Below are positions 21,510 through 33,739 of a stretch of 64,000 nucleotides of DNA, one piece after another. Under the pieces are notes generated by a model that ran no database searches, was not told the origin of the DNA, and saw only the letters and a program-made list of their open reading frames with translations. How positions within the stretch are numbered: the stretch's first letter is position 1; every line of letters starts with the position of its first letter. A program made the translations under genes and the position numbers. This DNA is from Buxus sempervirens (lineage: Eukaryota > Streptophyta > Magnoliopsida > Buxales > Buxaceae): NCBI GenBank assembly GCA_947561395.2, contig OX387182.1, forward strand, positions 53,095,283 through 53,159,282, written 5' to 3'.

Positions 21510-24500
21510 TGTGCGCGCGTGGGAAACGCGGCACGTGGGAATTCGGAGTCGCTACCGCCTGATGGGGTGCAGGCGGACACCTGGGTGCCTAATCTTATCT
21601 ATTAGGGCTTTTTGGTCTGCGGCTTTGAGATTCTAAGTAGGGTCTTGGTTGCGGTCCGGGGAAGTCCGTAGACACCCCGGTCCACCCTGTCGGGTGACGG
21701 GTCCCTTAGGTTTATCCTGGTTTGAGTCAGCTTACATTGGTCTCACCCGATTCCTAATCCGATATGCAGTTGGGTTAAGTCTGGCAGGACCACCTGAGTT
21801 GTGTGGGTCCTTTTAATTGCTTTTATCTTGATTACTTAGGTGATCTGAGTCTGGTTGGGTGGGCCCCGTTGGAAGGCCCACGGTATCCTTGGTGGGCTTA
21901 GTCAAGCCCGTGTGCCCTTGTGGGCCTTGGCCTATCCTAGGAGGCCCTTTGGGCTTTGGTTGGTGCATTGATTTTACTTTAGGTTCAGATTTGAAGATTA
22001 AGTGTTTTTCATGCACAAGTGGGCCGGACTGGTTTGTGGGCCCCTTAGGTGGGCCCACATGGTGGCCAAGTATTTTTATTGGATTTATCTTTTTAATTTT
22101 GCCAAAGTGAGTTGGACACTGGGCTTGGGGCCCGCAGTCCAAATCTGGGCTTGTAAGCCCAAGTTATCGAAAGTTAGGGTTTGCACCCTTCCTTGGTTCG
22201 GTTGGTGGGCTTTGGCGGGCCCGGTAGGCCCGTGCCCTTGGTCTCGGCCAAACCACGCATTTCATACATCAATTTCACAAGTCCGGTTCGGGTGGACAGC
22301 CTTAGGTTTGGCCCGGCCGGTTTAATCGGTTAATTTTGCTTATCTTGATTAAGTTGCATGCATACATGTTTATTGGGGCGGGTGGGCCCCGTTGGAAGGC
22401 CCACTGGAAATCAAGCTGGACCGGGGGTCCAAGTCCCACATTGGGTTTCCGGGTGACCAAGAAATCCTATTGGTTTATCCGGTTCGGTTTTGAAATGGCA
22501 TTCACATCTAGCAATAATCACAGAAAAAAACACAAGATGGACACTCTGTCAGAAAAAAATCGGCTCATTGTGCTGGGTCCAAGGGGAGGTAGTGGGGTAC
22601 CTCCCCGTACCAAGGTACGAGTTGGACGCGCAGCGAACAAAGGGGGTGGGGGTGCGGAGGGCAAAGCCCCCCGCGGTATGGTAAAGGGCATTTTGGGAAT
22701 TTTCCAAAAATAGGGCAATTCGGCAAGTTTTAGGGGTATGCGCTCACTTCAGGAAGTGAGCGCTAGTAGGCGCTAAGAACCAGGCAAAATTTTGGACCTG
22801 GCGCTCACTCGATACTAAGTAAGCGCGAGCTGGGCGGGAGGTGAGCGCGAGCTGAGCGCGAGATGGGCGCCAGAATTACACATGGTTTTAAGTGAGCGCG
22901 AGCTGAGCGCCAAGTGGGCGCCAACTCGGCGGGTAGTGAGATAAAAGGGGCGCCTACTTCCTAAGTGAGCGCAAGTGAGCGCCAAGTGGGCGGCGGCTCA
23001 CTGCGATTTTCAACTCTCTATTTCTTCGAGATATCCATCTCTGGCCGATTTTTTTTCGGCCTGTAAGTGTTCCATTAGTCTCCTAATATGCCCAGAACAC
23101 TTCCCAGCTAGCTTTGGATTTAATCTAACTGCTTAAAGACACAACTATATATCACTAAAAAAAAGGAAAACAAACCCGATTATCACAAAACAACACAGTC
23201 CAGTTAATGGGGTGATGGGAGCATGCTTACAGGGGCACAACAAGGAGCAAACAGCATACGGCAGAGGGTTGGGGGGGGGCATGTTAGCAAGTCCAGCAAT
23301 ATAAGATAAAAAAACAACATGCAAACACTGGATGCACTTTCCTCCACTCGACTGGACCTCCGAGCCGGCACACTGACATCCAAAGAAGGGAGGGAGGAGG
23401 GGGGGTTTACAGGGATACATCAGATGAGTTAAATGAGGATCCGGTTCTTCACAGGAGCGCCGGGTACCTCATGAGCACTGGGTGGAGCGATAAAACCCTT
23501 GTCTTCTTCACGGGGTCGTGCATGAGGTCTCCCTTACCCTGGAGACCTCCATGTCACCCAAAATGGAGGAGCAACAGAATGCGTAGCAAGGGAAGGGAAA
23601 ACAACAGTTGTGATGACATGCTTACGACTCCCATTTTATGTATGTGAACAAGCGAGAAACATTACCTGAAGTTCCGACGTTCTTGCGCGAAGCGGCGGCT
23701 TCTCCTTGAGTTGGCACGATCACTGGAGCTCTCCTCTCTAGCACCTCCAGCAGCAACCGGCCTCCGTTTGTTTGCGTGGCGATGAAGAAGAAGCAAGAAT
23801 AGGGGGGGTGTTGGATCAAGGTGGGGGCTTGGGGAAGCCGAAGCCACTGAGACAAGGAGGGTTCGAGTGGGGAAGAAACTTGGGCACGGCACCTTCAAAA
23901 ATCCCAACCAAAAAAATGTCCGAACCCCAAAACTCTCCAACCAAAATTTTTCCAACCCTTTGCGCGAGATTTTGCGCGGTTTATATAGACCAAGGAAAAA
24001 AAAGAGGACCCGCCCACTTAAAAAAAAAGGGGCCGCTCACTTAAAAAAGGGTATCCGCTCAGCTTGAGCTGAGCGCATACCCTGCTGCCACGTCCGCGCG
24101 AGCGACATAATGATGAGAAATCATTTAATGCCGCCGCTCGCCGGTCGAAAAATCTAAAAAATTCAGATTTAGTCACTGAAAATTTTTCGTAAAATCCGAT
24201 ATTCTCGGATTTTTACCCATTTAGTCTATGGGATATTTCGAATGTTCGGATATTTACGGATTTGATCCCCGAGATATTTTCCTGCGCAACTCCCCACGTG
24301 TGCAGCTTTTTGCCACGTGCGCAGATTGCCGGTTTTTCTGCTCGGAAACTTCATCAGCTCATATTTTCTTCATTCGGACTCCGATCTGGGCAAACTTAGT
24401 TTCATTAGAATCGTATTGGAGCCCTCCATCCCATGACCTAGGGGTAGGCCTCTGGATCGGATTTTAGCAGAAAGTCACTTTTGGCTCTGCTCAGGTTTGA

Positions 24501-25166
24501 CTGCTCGCAGAACCTTCATCCGGACCCCAATTCCTGCAAACTCAGTTGCGTTGGAACCGTGTCGAGATTCTCTATCCAATGACCTAGGGGTAGGCCTCTG
24601 GATCGGATTTTAGCAGAAAGTCAACTTTTGGCTCTGCTCAGGTTTAACCGCCCGCAGAACCTTCTTCCGGACCCCGATTCCTGCAAACTCAGTTGCGTTG
24701 GAACCGTATCGAGATTATCTATCCAATGACCTAGGGGTAGGCCTCTGGATCGGATTTTAGCAGAAAGTCAACTTTTGGCTCTGCTCAGGTTTGACCGCCA
24801 GCAGAACCTTCATCCGGACCCCGATTCTTGCAAACTCAGTTGCATTGGAACCGCGTCGAGATTCTCTATCCAATGACCTAGGGGTAGGCCTCTGGATCGG
24901 ATTTTAGCCGAAAGTCAACTTTTGGTTCTGCTCAGGTTTGACCGCCCGCAGAACCTTCATCCGGACCCCGATTCTTGCAAACTCAGTTGCGTTGGAACCG
25001 CGTCGAGATTCTCTATCCAATGACCTAGGGGTAGGCCTCTGAATCGGATTTTAGCAGAAAGTCAACTTTTGGCTCTGCTCAGGTTTGACCGCCCGCAGAA
25101 CCTTCATCCGGACCCCGATTCTTGCAAACTCAGTTGCGTTGGAACCGTGTCGAGATTCTCTATCCA
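21510..25166 (-). mobile_element. Element B 5' LTR, truncated at its outer end
   Basis: Aligns with 4947-8754 from its inner end. It carries the palindrome block (22740-23000), TATA box (23982-23987), hairpins (24049-24145) and five 147-base units (24502, 24649, 24796, 24943, 25090). At 25166 it stops 'tctctatcca' short of the last 0.1 kb present in the other LTR and continues directly into family-A LTR sequence. The shared ATCCA at the junction points to a microhomology deletion that also removed the right target duplication. Confidence 0.85.
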
Positions 25167-25218
25167 CCTGTCTCCCTTTCCCCTAGCTCTCTTTTCACGT
25201 TTTACGGCTAGAGAGTAG

Positions 25219-28189
25219 TGTAAAGCCCCGAACCCGGGTCAGTGCAAAACCGGCACCCAACCCGAACTCGGTTCGCTACTGTAACAACCCAAGTCCGGTT
25301 CAACAACCAAACTCGAGGTGTTACCACGAAGCTGGGGTCAGATACAAACCAAGATTCACAATAATTTTAAAACTTTAATGAATTATATCAGAGTTATGGC
25401 GGCCAATAAAAACAATTCTTTATTCAATAATATCAATTCAGTTTACAATAAAGTTTATCTAATCAACATGCGGCATTAATACCAATTATAATTCTACCCA
25501 TCAAATTAAACCCCATCTTCGCGATCTCTCAAAGCAACCTGAAAAATAGGGGAAAACGGAGTAAGATTTACATCTCAGCAAGTAGCAGGTGCATGCAATT
25601 TGAAACAGTCCAATGTAAGCAATAGTCATGAGGTATTCGATTAATCAACGATAATACGAGAAATCCAAGTTATTCAGGACAATTACAAATAAGGCAATGA
25701 AACAGGTGATCATGTATAAATACCAGTAACTTGATGTTAACGAGGTAAAACCGACAAAAGCGATAAAACACGTGCCATTGCAGGACTCACAAAGATGATA
25801 AGTATTTGAGATGACATTCAACTAACTGCTATTCCACCGTGCGGCTTAGGGGCAGTGCTACTTAATGATACTCAAGCCCCATGCAGCGCAGCTTAGGCAA
25901 GAGCCGTAGTCACCGACTTATTGCACACGAACCCCGCAGAGTTGGACGTACCACCAGCATGCAGCACCAGAATCAATACATGGAGTGTGGTCGCTTATCC
26001 ACATGTACAGGGAATCACTAGCGGCTCACCGGGGTGTCCCTCCAGACATAGGACCTTCCCAGAGCAAACTAACTTGCAAAGGGAAGCACGCTCGCATATA
26101 GGAGTAACTCAACCCAAACTAAATACCACTTAGCTAACCAGCCAAAACTATGGATCCATATATAGCTAAGCCCAACTGACACAAACCACGATAAAACCAC
26201 ATACGGGAGGACACGCTAATGTAGGAGGCATACACACTTTTACCCGTAAAGGATTACACATCTCTACACAGAGGATTACCCATCTCTGCCGTAAAAGTTG
26301 GTATCAACTTAACCACAGAAGCCGTATCACCCAACCGTAAAATTAAAGAGAAAAACATCATACCACATACCAATCCATACCCAAGTATTCCATTCCATGT
26401 GAAAATCATGATTCAATCATAACAAATCCAATTATAGGCATTTTCAGAATAACATATGCAATTCTTCCAATTATATTCAAAATAAAACTCAAGTATCATA
26501 AATCCGATAAAATCTAAGTTTATGCAATTCCAGTAGCTAATATTCCTATTTAAAGCTCAAAATAATGTAAATCCAATCTTACTTAGAGTTTTCTTTATTA
26601 ATCCATTTTTATTAGAATCCAATTTCCTACCTTAGCACCTAAGCTAGTTTCTATTTGAATTTTCTGTATTTTATTTTTCCTGCATGTTCTACAGACCTAG
26701 AATGAAGTTTAAAAGATGTTTATAAGCTATAAGTTTCAGTAGTATTATTTCTAGCAATATCCATACCCTTTGACTCTTTTATAAACAATCCTTTCATTAT
26801 AACCTTCAATTTATTGCTTAATCTTTCCAAATTAATTTTATAATTTTATAGCTTAATTAGGTCCTTATAAAGATGCTAACATGCTTAACTAATCAGAAAA
26901 TTTATTGGATAATTATTCCTATTACAAAATTCCTAAAATCTGTCAAATCTGAACAAAGGGCCTACCTCTACAGGGCTGGGCGATCTTAGGCGCTCATGCA
27001 AATTTAAACAGAAATTTCCAGATTTCTAAAGTTCGGATTTTTATGCCTTTGCCATATGTTTCTTTGGTCTAAATTAATCTAATAACATTCTATAACATTC
27101 TAAAACATTCCTAAAGCCTTCTAGATCAATTCTTATTAATTAAACACCATACTATAATTTATTTCACAATCAAACCAAGTTTTCTCCATTATTTCAACAA
27201 ATCCTTCAAGAACACCAAACACTAAAATATAAACAATTTGATTCCATGTAAATACTATTCCGACTAATCAATTCAATCCATATGAAATCACAGAAAACAA
27301 AATCATGCAGTTCCTCACGTTTTCCAAGGGTTACTACTTGCCTTATACGCTAAAATCCTTCTTCCATTGAAGCTTCTAATTCTGGACCTGACTTTTGCTC
27401 CCAACCGCACCAACCTAGAGTTCTCTAATTCCAATCTCCACCGTCCATATTGTAGATCCATCAGTCATGAACAAAACCTCCAAATTTAAAGGCGATCTAC
27501 CGTACGGATTTTCCCCGATCATATTTTGATGGTGGCTGGTTAGACACCTCCATTAGAAACCTCCTTTCTTTCTCTCCATAAGAAACCCACGAAAATTCCC
27601 TCTTGTCTAACCTTAGTTTCCTATTTATACTAGGCTTTAGAAATCCTAAACCAACCCTAATTGGCTAATTTGATTTGGGCTAACCCAACCATGGTCTAGT
27701 TAAAGTCTAATCCTTCTAATTTAATTCCTACTTTTTCTCCACCTTATATTTTTCTAGTTAAACAATCCTAATTAAGTTTCTTATTATCTAAACTCCTATT
27801 TATAACCTATTTTCGTGCAAAATATTAATTAAACATTATTATCACCTAAAACCTTATTTTCTCCAAATTAAGACGTGAAATCTCCTGATTACCCTTTTTC
27901 CCACTTTTAGGCTTTTATTAATTTCTTTTAATTTCTAGATTTTCAAAATAAATTATTTCCTTCTATTTTCTAATTCTAGTTATTATTTAATGATCTGATT
28001 ATTAATTACCCTTTTCTGAAAATTACCAAAATACCCTTTTTACTCTTTTAAGTTAATTTCATTAAAATTCTTTCTTTATTTTCAACTTATGACTTATTTG
28101 AATTACTTACCCTCTAAATCTTCACTTAACTCATATTTTCTTTTATTTATTATTTATTTATTTATTAGGTGAAAATTCGGGGTTTTACA
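25219..28189 (-). mobile_element. Solo LTR E (2.97 kb), probable Ty3/gypsy, 5-bp target duplication
   Basis: The boundary is exact: AGTAG (25214-25218) precedes TGTAAAGCCCCGAA, and CGGGGTTTTACA is followed by AGTAG (28190-28194). The interior has no coding motif and no PBS. On the minus strand a TATA-like AGTATAAATAGG lies near 27620-27645, so the element sense is probably minus. Termini of the TGTAA-CCCCG type resemble chromovirus (Tekay/Del) LTRs, by memory only. It sits inside the family-A 5' LTR and is a product of LTR-LTR recombination, or one intact LTR left behind. Confidence 0.85.
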
Positions 28190-28194
28190 AGTAG

Positions 28195-28835
28195 TCTTGA
28201 GGTACTTGGAAGTAGGTTTGGGTAACAACCACACATAAGCCTTATTCTACAGAAGAAAGTAGAAGACGGAATAATCCTAGAATTAAAAAAAGAAAAGAAA
28301 GAAGAGAAGAGACATACCTAGATTTTTGAAAGTAGAGAGGCAGGGGTTCCCTTCTTCACTTGGAGTTCTTCAATCTCTACTTTCTAGCCATTTGCTTGAG
28401 GAGAGGCCTCCTATTTATAAGCAAGAGCTAGGGCAAAGGGAGGCCTAATGGTAGACACAAAAATGGGTCTAGAACCCTCCAACTTAATCCTAAAGCATGG
28501 ACTTGGAAGAATATGGTTAATCTCGGAGGCTAAATTCGGGAATCCCTACTTCTCAGACAGAGGTATAACAGTAAACAAGTGAAAACTCTCGGGATTTTCC
28601 AATTTGCAACAAAACATTAGTATCCGACAAAACAGGTCGGATACAAACAAAACTCTTTGTATTCGAAATTAAATTTTGGATACATTGAAAATTGTTTGTA
28701 TCCGAAAATAGTTTTCGGATACAGAGAACTACACTTTTATCCGAATTTTAATTTTGGCTACAAAAGAAAAACTGTTTTTAATGCTTTTGGCCAATTATTC
28801 ATCATTTTTCACAGTGAAATTTGGGGTGTCTACAG
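28195..28835 (-). promoter_or_regulatory. Family-A LTR promoter region with 39-bp spaced palindromes
   Basis: Four palindromes of about 25 bases begin at 28620, 28659, 28698 and 28737, a spacing of exactly 39. The best is 28698-28722 with perfect 11-base arms GTATCCGAAAA / TTTTCGGATAC; 28620-28644 has perfect 9-base arms GTATCCGAC / GTCGGATAC. They lie upstream (minus sense) of a TATA-like box near 28412-28420, so they are candidate regulatory sites. Confidence 0.65.
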
Positions 28836-29069
28836 CAGCTTCATCCTTTCTTTCCTTTTTTTCTTTTAAAAGAGATGTTTGCTGATCATGCAGACCAGTA
28901 GATAATCATTTTTTGTTTCTTTTATGCTCCACTCTCTTCGTCTTCTTCATGAGGTCATGAATGTTGAGGAATATATTAAACTAGCAGAATGCTATGCGCG
29001 TGTTGAAATAGAAAAAAAATATCACTATTTATTATTATTTTTTAGATAACATGACTTGTTAAGACAAAT
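28836..29069. other. AT-rich stretch between LTR and SINE
   Basis: No gene is seen. The 18 bases from 28962 (TGTTGAGGAATATATTAA) equal the start of the TRIM-like LTR at 35068, possibly a remnant. Confidence 0.4.
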
Positions 29070-29080
29070 CACCATAAAAT

Positions 29081-29226
29081 CACAAATTCTTTGGGGCTAC
29101 CCCCAGGGGCTTTGGCTTGGTAATTACCCTGTTTGTGTGGGACGGGAGGAACTGCACAAGCCCTTGGGCATTAGTCGTGGTGCGCGCAAGCTGGCCCGAA
29201 TACCCAAAGTTTCCAAAAAAAAAAAA
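29081..29226 (+). mobile_element. SINE, Au-like, with 11-bp target duplication
   Basis: The insert is flanked by CACCATAAAAT on both sides (29070-29080 and 29227-29237). It ends in GGTGCGCGCAAGCTGGCCC, a short tail and ten or more A residues, which matches my memory of the conserved 3' end of plant Au SINEs. At 146 bases it is shorter than a full Au SINE, and a clear tRNA-type box B is missing, so it is probably 5' truncated or internally decayed. Confidence 0.7.
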
Positions 29227-29237
29227 CACCATAAAAT

Positions 29238-29763
29238 TTTTTAAAATTTAAATTCCATAGAAATAATATCATTATATTTAAAAAAATAATTTTACTATAT
29301 TTCAAAAAACAAAATATAATTATAAATAGAATAAGAGTGCGAAGAAAATAATTATTTATTCAATGAAAATTTTAAATACATATCTTTTTGAAAGATATTT
29401 AATTAATCTCTATATTTAAAAATATCCATGTCATATTAAAACACTATCATATTAAGAGACCATCCTAATCCAATAGACATCCATATCCAATTCTGAATGC
29501 AATCACAGAACTTGAAATTTGTAAGCAAAGAAGTAAATTTATATTTATAATTATATTATCAAAATTAAAAAGATATGTATTTTAAATTATATTTATAATA
29601 ATTTTGAATAGATAATTATTTTCTTCACATATATATAGAGAATCTTAATCTATTTAATTGAATAGATAATTATATTAATTATCAAAATATAATTATATTA
29701 ATTATCAAAATTATATAGAGATTAATTATCAAAATTGTATTTTATATTTTATAATTGTATAAT
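29238..29763. other. AT-rich intergenic stretch
   Basis: Very AT-rich with repeated 'aattatatt' type words and no gene. It ends in ATAAT (29759-29763), the left target duplication of the solo LTR that follows. Confidence 0.6.
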
Positions 29764-32700
29764 TGTGAGACATGGAAAATCACCTAGATGACTTCATTTT
29801 CATCACACGGGGTTAATAAAATGAAGGAGTTGCCACCATTCCGTTTTAGGTGTGAATGGACACCAAAATGATCAAAATAAAAAAAAGGCAAAATTAGAGT
29901 TAAAAGTAACTCTATTTTAAGATTAAATCCAGAGATAGGTAAGGAGATTCGGTTATGAATAGGGGAAAGTGTTAGGCACCCTTATTCATCCACACAAGGT
30001 GGTTGCCAAGTGTTGTTCACGTTTGAATACTTGCTTGCTAATAAAACTCAATCAAAAGTAAAGAAAAAGAACAAAAAGGATATATAGTTCTTCCATATGA
30101 ATGGACTAATTAATTCTGAACCCTTCATATGAATACACCATTGCTAGGGTTTCATGATTGAATAGAAAGATCAAAATAAACTCAAAGAAAGTAAACCTAG
30201 AGCTAAACTTAAAAAACTAACCTTAGGTTAAATCATTGAAGTATTGCAAACTCAACATGATGGAAATTGAAATCATTTGAAAAATACCTTGAAGAAAAAA
30301 CTTATAACCATTTAGGGTATAGATCTGGCTTAGATCTCTCATTAATTGGGAGAAAGAAGCCAAAAACACCCATGTTGATGGAAAAAATATCAAAACAGGA
30401 GAGTTTAGACCATATGATCTTCTCTCAAGAATTGAAGCTATTTTGAAATACTTTCATGAAACCCTAGAGATCACTTTAAGGCTATTGATCTCATACCTAC
30501 CATATTGATTATGGTAGATCCAAAATCTCAGCCTATAATGACCAAAAGAAGGAGATTAGTGAAGTGGGTGTAGTTGTGTGATAAATCAGACTTTTTAGGA
30601 GAAAACTTGGAGATCTAATGCTATGGATAGTATAGATCTACATTAATCCTCCAGATTTAAAACAAGATCATAAAAACAACCAAACATACAAAGTATTAAA
30701 AGATATACAAAGGATCATCAACAAAAAAGTTTTAATCTATGGATCCATTCCTGTTCTCATTTCCCCTAACTCTCTCTTCACGTTTTATGGCTAGAGAGGA
30801 TGCTTGAGGTAATCGGAGATAAGTTTGGGGTTTCAAATACACTTAGGCTTTACACTACAGAAAATGGAGAAGATGAGACTAACCTAAAAATTAAAAAGAA
30901 GAAAAGGAGAGGGGAGAGACTTACCTTGGTTTGAGAAAGCAAAGAGGCAGCAGGGGTTCCCTTCTTCTCTTGGAGCTCTTCAAGCTTCAATTCTCAACCA
31001 TTTGCTTGAGGAGAGACCCTCTATTTATAGGCAAAGTCAAGGGTATGGAAGGTCACAAGGGTAAGCACAAATTCTTTTCTAGATTCTTCCAATTCAATTT
31101 GAAGGTATGAGTTGGAGTAAATCTAGAGGATTTGGACAGCAAATAGGGAAGACCAATTCTCCTAGAGAGAGGTATGAATGGTAAATAAGGCTTGGATCTC
31201 GAGCCTTTGCAAATTGCGTAAATTGAACGTATCCGCATAGACTATGCTGTTTTGTCCAAACCGCATACTATATGCGGTTTTATCCCTAGTATGCGGTTTT
31301 ATCCCAATCGCATAACATATTATATGTAGACAAGACCAAAATGGCCTGTCTGCACAGATTCTACATAGCCTTGACCCTTACCTGCATAGGCAATACTTAT
31401 TTACATATAATATCATTTAAGTAAATGTCCTCGTATTTTTTAATCTCCATTTACTCAAGATATTACATGTAAATAAGCAAACACCCCCATTTGAATCCAT
31501 TAAAAATAGTTCTAGACCCAAATTCCAAGTTAATAAAAATTAAACTTTCCAGTTCAAGGCTAAATTCCGGTTTTTTAGGTCCGGTAAAATGATTCAACAT
31601 GTTAGTTGTGAGACATGGGAAAAATCAATTCAATGACTTCCTGATCATCACACGGAATTGGTTAAAAACACAGAGTCACCACCATTCTTTTTAGGTGTGA
31701 ATAGACACCAAAATCTCAAATAAGCTCAAAAAGGCAAATTTAGGGTAAAAATAACCCTATTAAAAAAAACCAGAGATGGGTAAGGGGATTAGGTTATGAA
31801 CAGGGGAAGGTGTTAGGCACCCCTATTCATCCACACAAGGTGGTTACCAGATATTGTTCATGTTAAAATAAAGGAAAAAGGCTTGCTACAAAAATCATAA
31901 AAAAGCAAAAGTGTATGGTTTTTTCATACAAATAGCCTGATTGATTCAGAACTTTCAAATATGATCATACCATTCCTAGGGTTTCATGATTAAAATAAAA
32001 TTGAGATAAAATCAAATAAAACCAATCTAAAGTGAAAACTTTAAAAATCTGGCTTCAAGTTAAGTTCTAGAAATCTAGAAAAATATGATTTTTATAAAAT
32101 ATTTCAAAATTGAACTTGAACAGTCCAGGACATAGGTATAGCCCATATTTCACATTAAATCAAGAAATCAAAACAAAAAATACTCACGTTGATGAAGAAC
32201 ACCAAAAGGGGAGAACACCAAAAGGGGAGAACTTAGACCGTAAGGTCTTCTTTCAAAAGTGAAAAAGGACTCAAAAACCACATCATGAAACCTTAGAAGT
32301 TACTTTCAGGCTTCTGAATCTAGATCTATCATATAGATCATGATAGATCCAAGATCTTAGCCTAAAATTACAAAAATCACGAAAACAGTGCTGTAGGTGC
32401 AAAAGTGGTGAAAATCAAAATTTTAGAAAAAGTGGGGATCTCATGCTATAAACATCATGGATTCATATGATTCATTCAAATTCAATATAAAAATCATTAA
32501 AACATTATCAGGATATTCAAAGCAGCCACATCTTACAGATTAGAGCATATGGGGGTCTACCCTACGGATCCACCTGTTCTCTTTTCCCCTAGCTCTCTCT
32601 TCACGTTTTACGGCTAAAGAGACTCTTGAGGTACTTGGAGATAGGTTTGGGTATACAAACACAATCAAAGGCCTTATTCTAGAAAAAAAGGAGAAAAACA

Positions 32701-33734
32701 TATATGGGATTCTATTCTAGGGATCCACCTGTTCCCCTTTCCCCTAGCTCTCTCTTCACGTTTTACGGCTAGAGAGACTCTTGAGGTACTTAGAGACAAG
32801 TTTAGGAATACAAGATAAAAGGAGGCTTTATTCTACAGTGATGGAGAAGATCCTATTACTTCTAGAATTGAAGACAGAAAATAAAAGGGAAAAGGGACTT
32901 ACCTGGATTGAGCAAGCAAAGCAGCAGGGATTCCTTTATTCTCTTGGAGCTCCTTGGACTTCAAATTTTCGTGGCCCTTTGCTTAAGGAGAACCCTTCTA
33001 TTTATAGGCAAAGCCAGGGGCATGGTTGGTCCAAGGTTTGGCAAGATAGAGTTTCAGATTGAATTAAACACAAGGATAATGCCCATCCATGGTCAACAAG
33101 GATAATCCAAATGAATAAAGATATAATTCTCTCATTTAAAGAGATATTAGACTTAAGATAAGGCTCAGAAATCGAGAAAGGATAAAACTCGCACAAATCT
33201 AATGCGCCCGTAAATGTATTGCGGGCAAGTGGTGTCCGTATTTGTATTACGGGTGCTGCGTGCCCGTATACCAAATCCGGTCGCGATTAGCCCGTAGAGA
33301 CAATACGGACAAGGCTTAAATTATTGATTTTCATGCATTTTTGGCCTGTTTTAAATCCCAATTACATGTTTTCATTATTTTCTCATTTTGTAGTGCAATT
33401 TGGGGTGTCTACATTAATACTAAGGTCTTTGTCAAGATTTAAATGTTCAAAAAATTCATTTATGCAATAACATTGCTAAAAACTTGATTACCGGGAAAAA
33501 TTATCTTAAAATATTGCCTTAAAAAATATTTCATTTTTGGGGGTCAAAAGTCAACAAAATTCAATCGGAAAAGTTTGACTTTGCATAAAAGATTGGATTT
33601 GGGTCTTTTCCTTTGTGGACTTGGATTCAAATGTGTTAAGGATCTCAAACCCAATGTTAAGAATTGAAAATTTCAATAAGATATTTCTCTCCTTCAAGAT
33701 TTATAAAAAATCGTGCAATTTTGGGGTGTCTACA
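29764..33734 (-). mobile_element. Family-A solo LTR, interrupted by a second family-A LTR
   Basis: Perfect 5-base target duplications ATAAT flank it (29759-29763 and 33735-33739). Minus-strand termini are TGTAGACACCCC at 33734 and CATGTCTCACA at 29764. Removal of the nested copy 31607-33413 leaves about 2.2 kb. There is no PBS or coding sequence, so it is a solo LTR. The TATA box, on the minus strand, is CCTATAAATAGAGG at 31017-31030. A perfect palindrome upstream (31259-31279) has arms AACCGCATA / TATGCGGTT. Confidence 0.85.
31607..33413 (-). mobile_element. Family-A solo LTR nested in another
   Basis: Termini are the same as its host LTR: TGTGAGACATGG on the left and GGGTGTCTACA on the right. 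Flanks TTAGT (31602-31606) and TTAAT (33414-33418) differ by one base, consistent with an old target duplication. It contains a 155-base tandem duplication (GGATCCACCTGTTC at 32566 and 32721), a minus-strand TATA box (about 32997-33008) and a palindrome cluster with CCCGTA / TACGGG arms (33205-33300). Confidence 0.8.
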
Positions 33735-33739
33735 ATAAT

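Larger units (their letters stand above)
4947..25166 (-). mobile_element. Element B: Tat/Ogre-type Ty3/gypsy element without pol
   Basis: This is a 20-kb insertion with paired LTRs at 4947-8754 (3') and 21510-25166 (5', missing about 0.1 kb), a PBS at 21487-21506 and a purine-rich tract beside the 3' LTR. In element sense it carries decayed ORF1 (19965-18830), gag (17295-16156), a gag-tail piece, a separate knuckle ORF (15725-14976), repeat-rich sequence, a scrap of the pol 3' end (11290-10965) and a 3' untranslated region. Protease, reverse transcriptase and the integrase core are absent. Elements C and D show the family's full gene order, so B looks like a non-autonomous derivative. Inserted into a family-A LTR. 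Confidence 0.85.
3991..28835 (-). mobile_element. Family-A 5' LTR (minus), split by element B and solo LTR E
   Basis: The LTR's own parts are 3991-4946, 25167-25218 and 28195-28835. On the minus strand it starts TGTAGACACCCC at 28835 and ends CATGTCTCACA at 3991, next to the PBS. The pieces align in order with the solo LTRs 29764-33734 and 31607-33413. By comparison with those, roughly 0.3 kb is missing between 4946 and 25167, so a deletion accompanied or followed the insertion of B. On the minus strand, the block at 28405-28425 contains a TATA-like CTTATAAATAGG. Confidence 0.8.
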
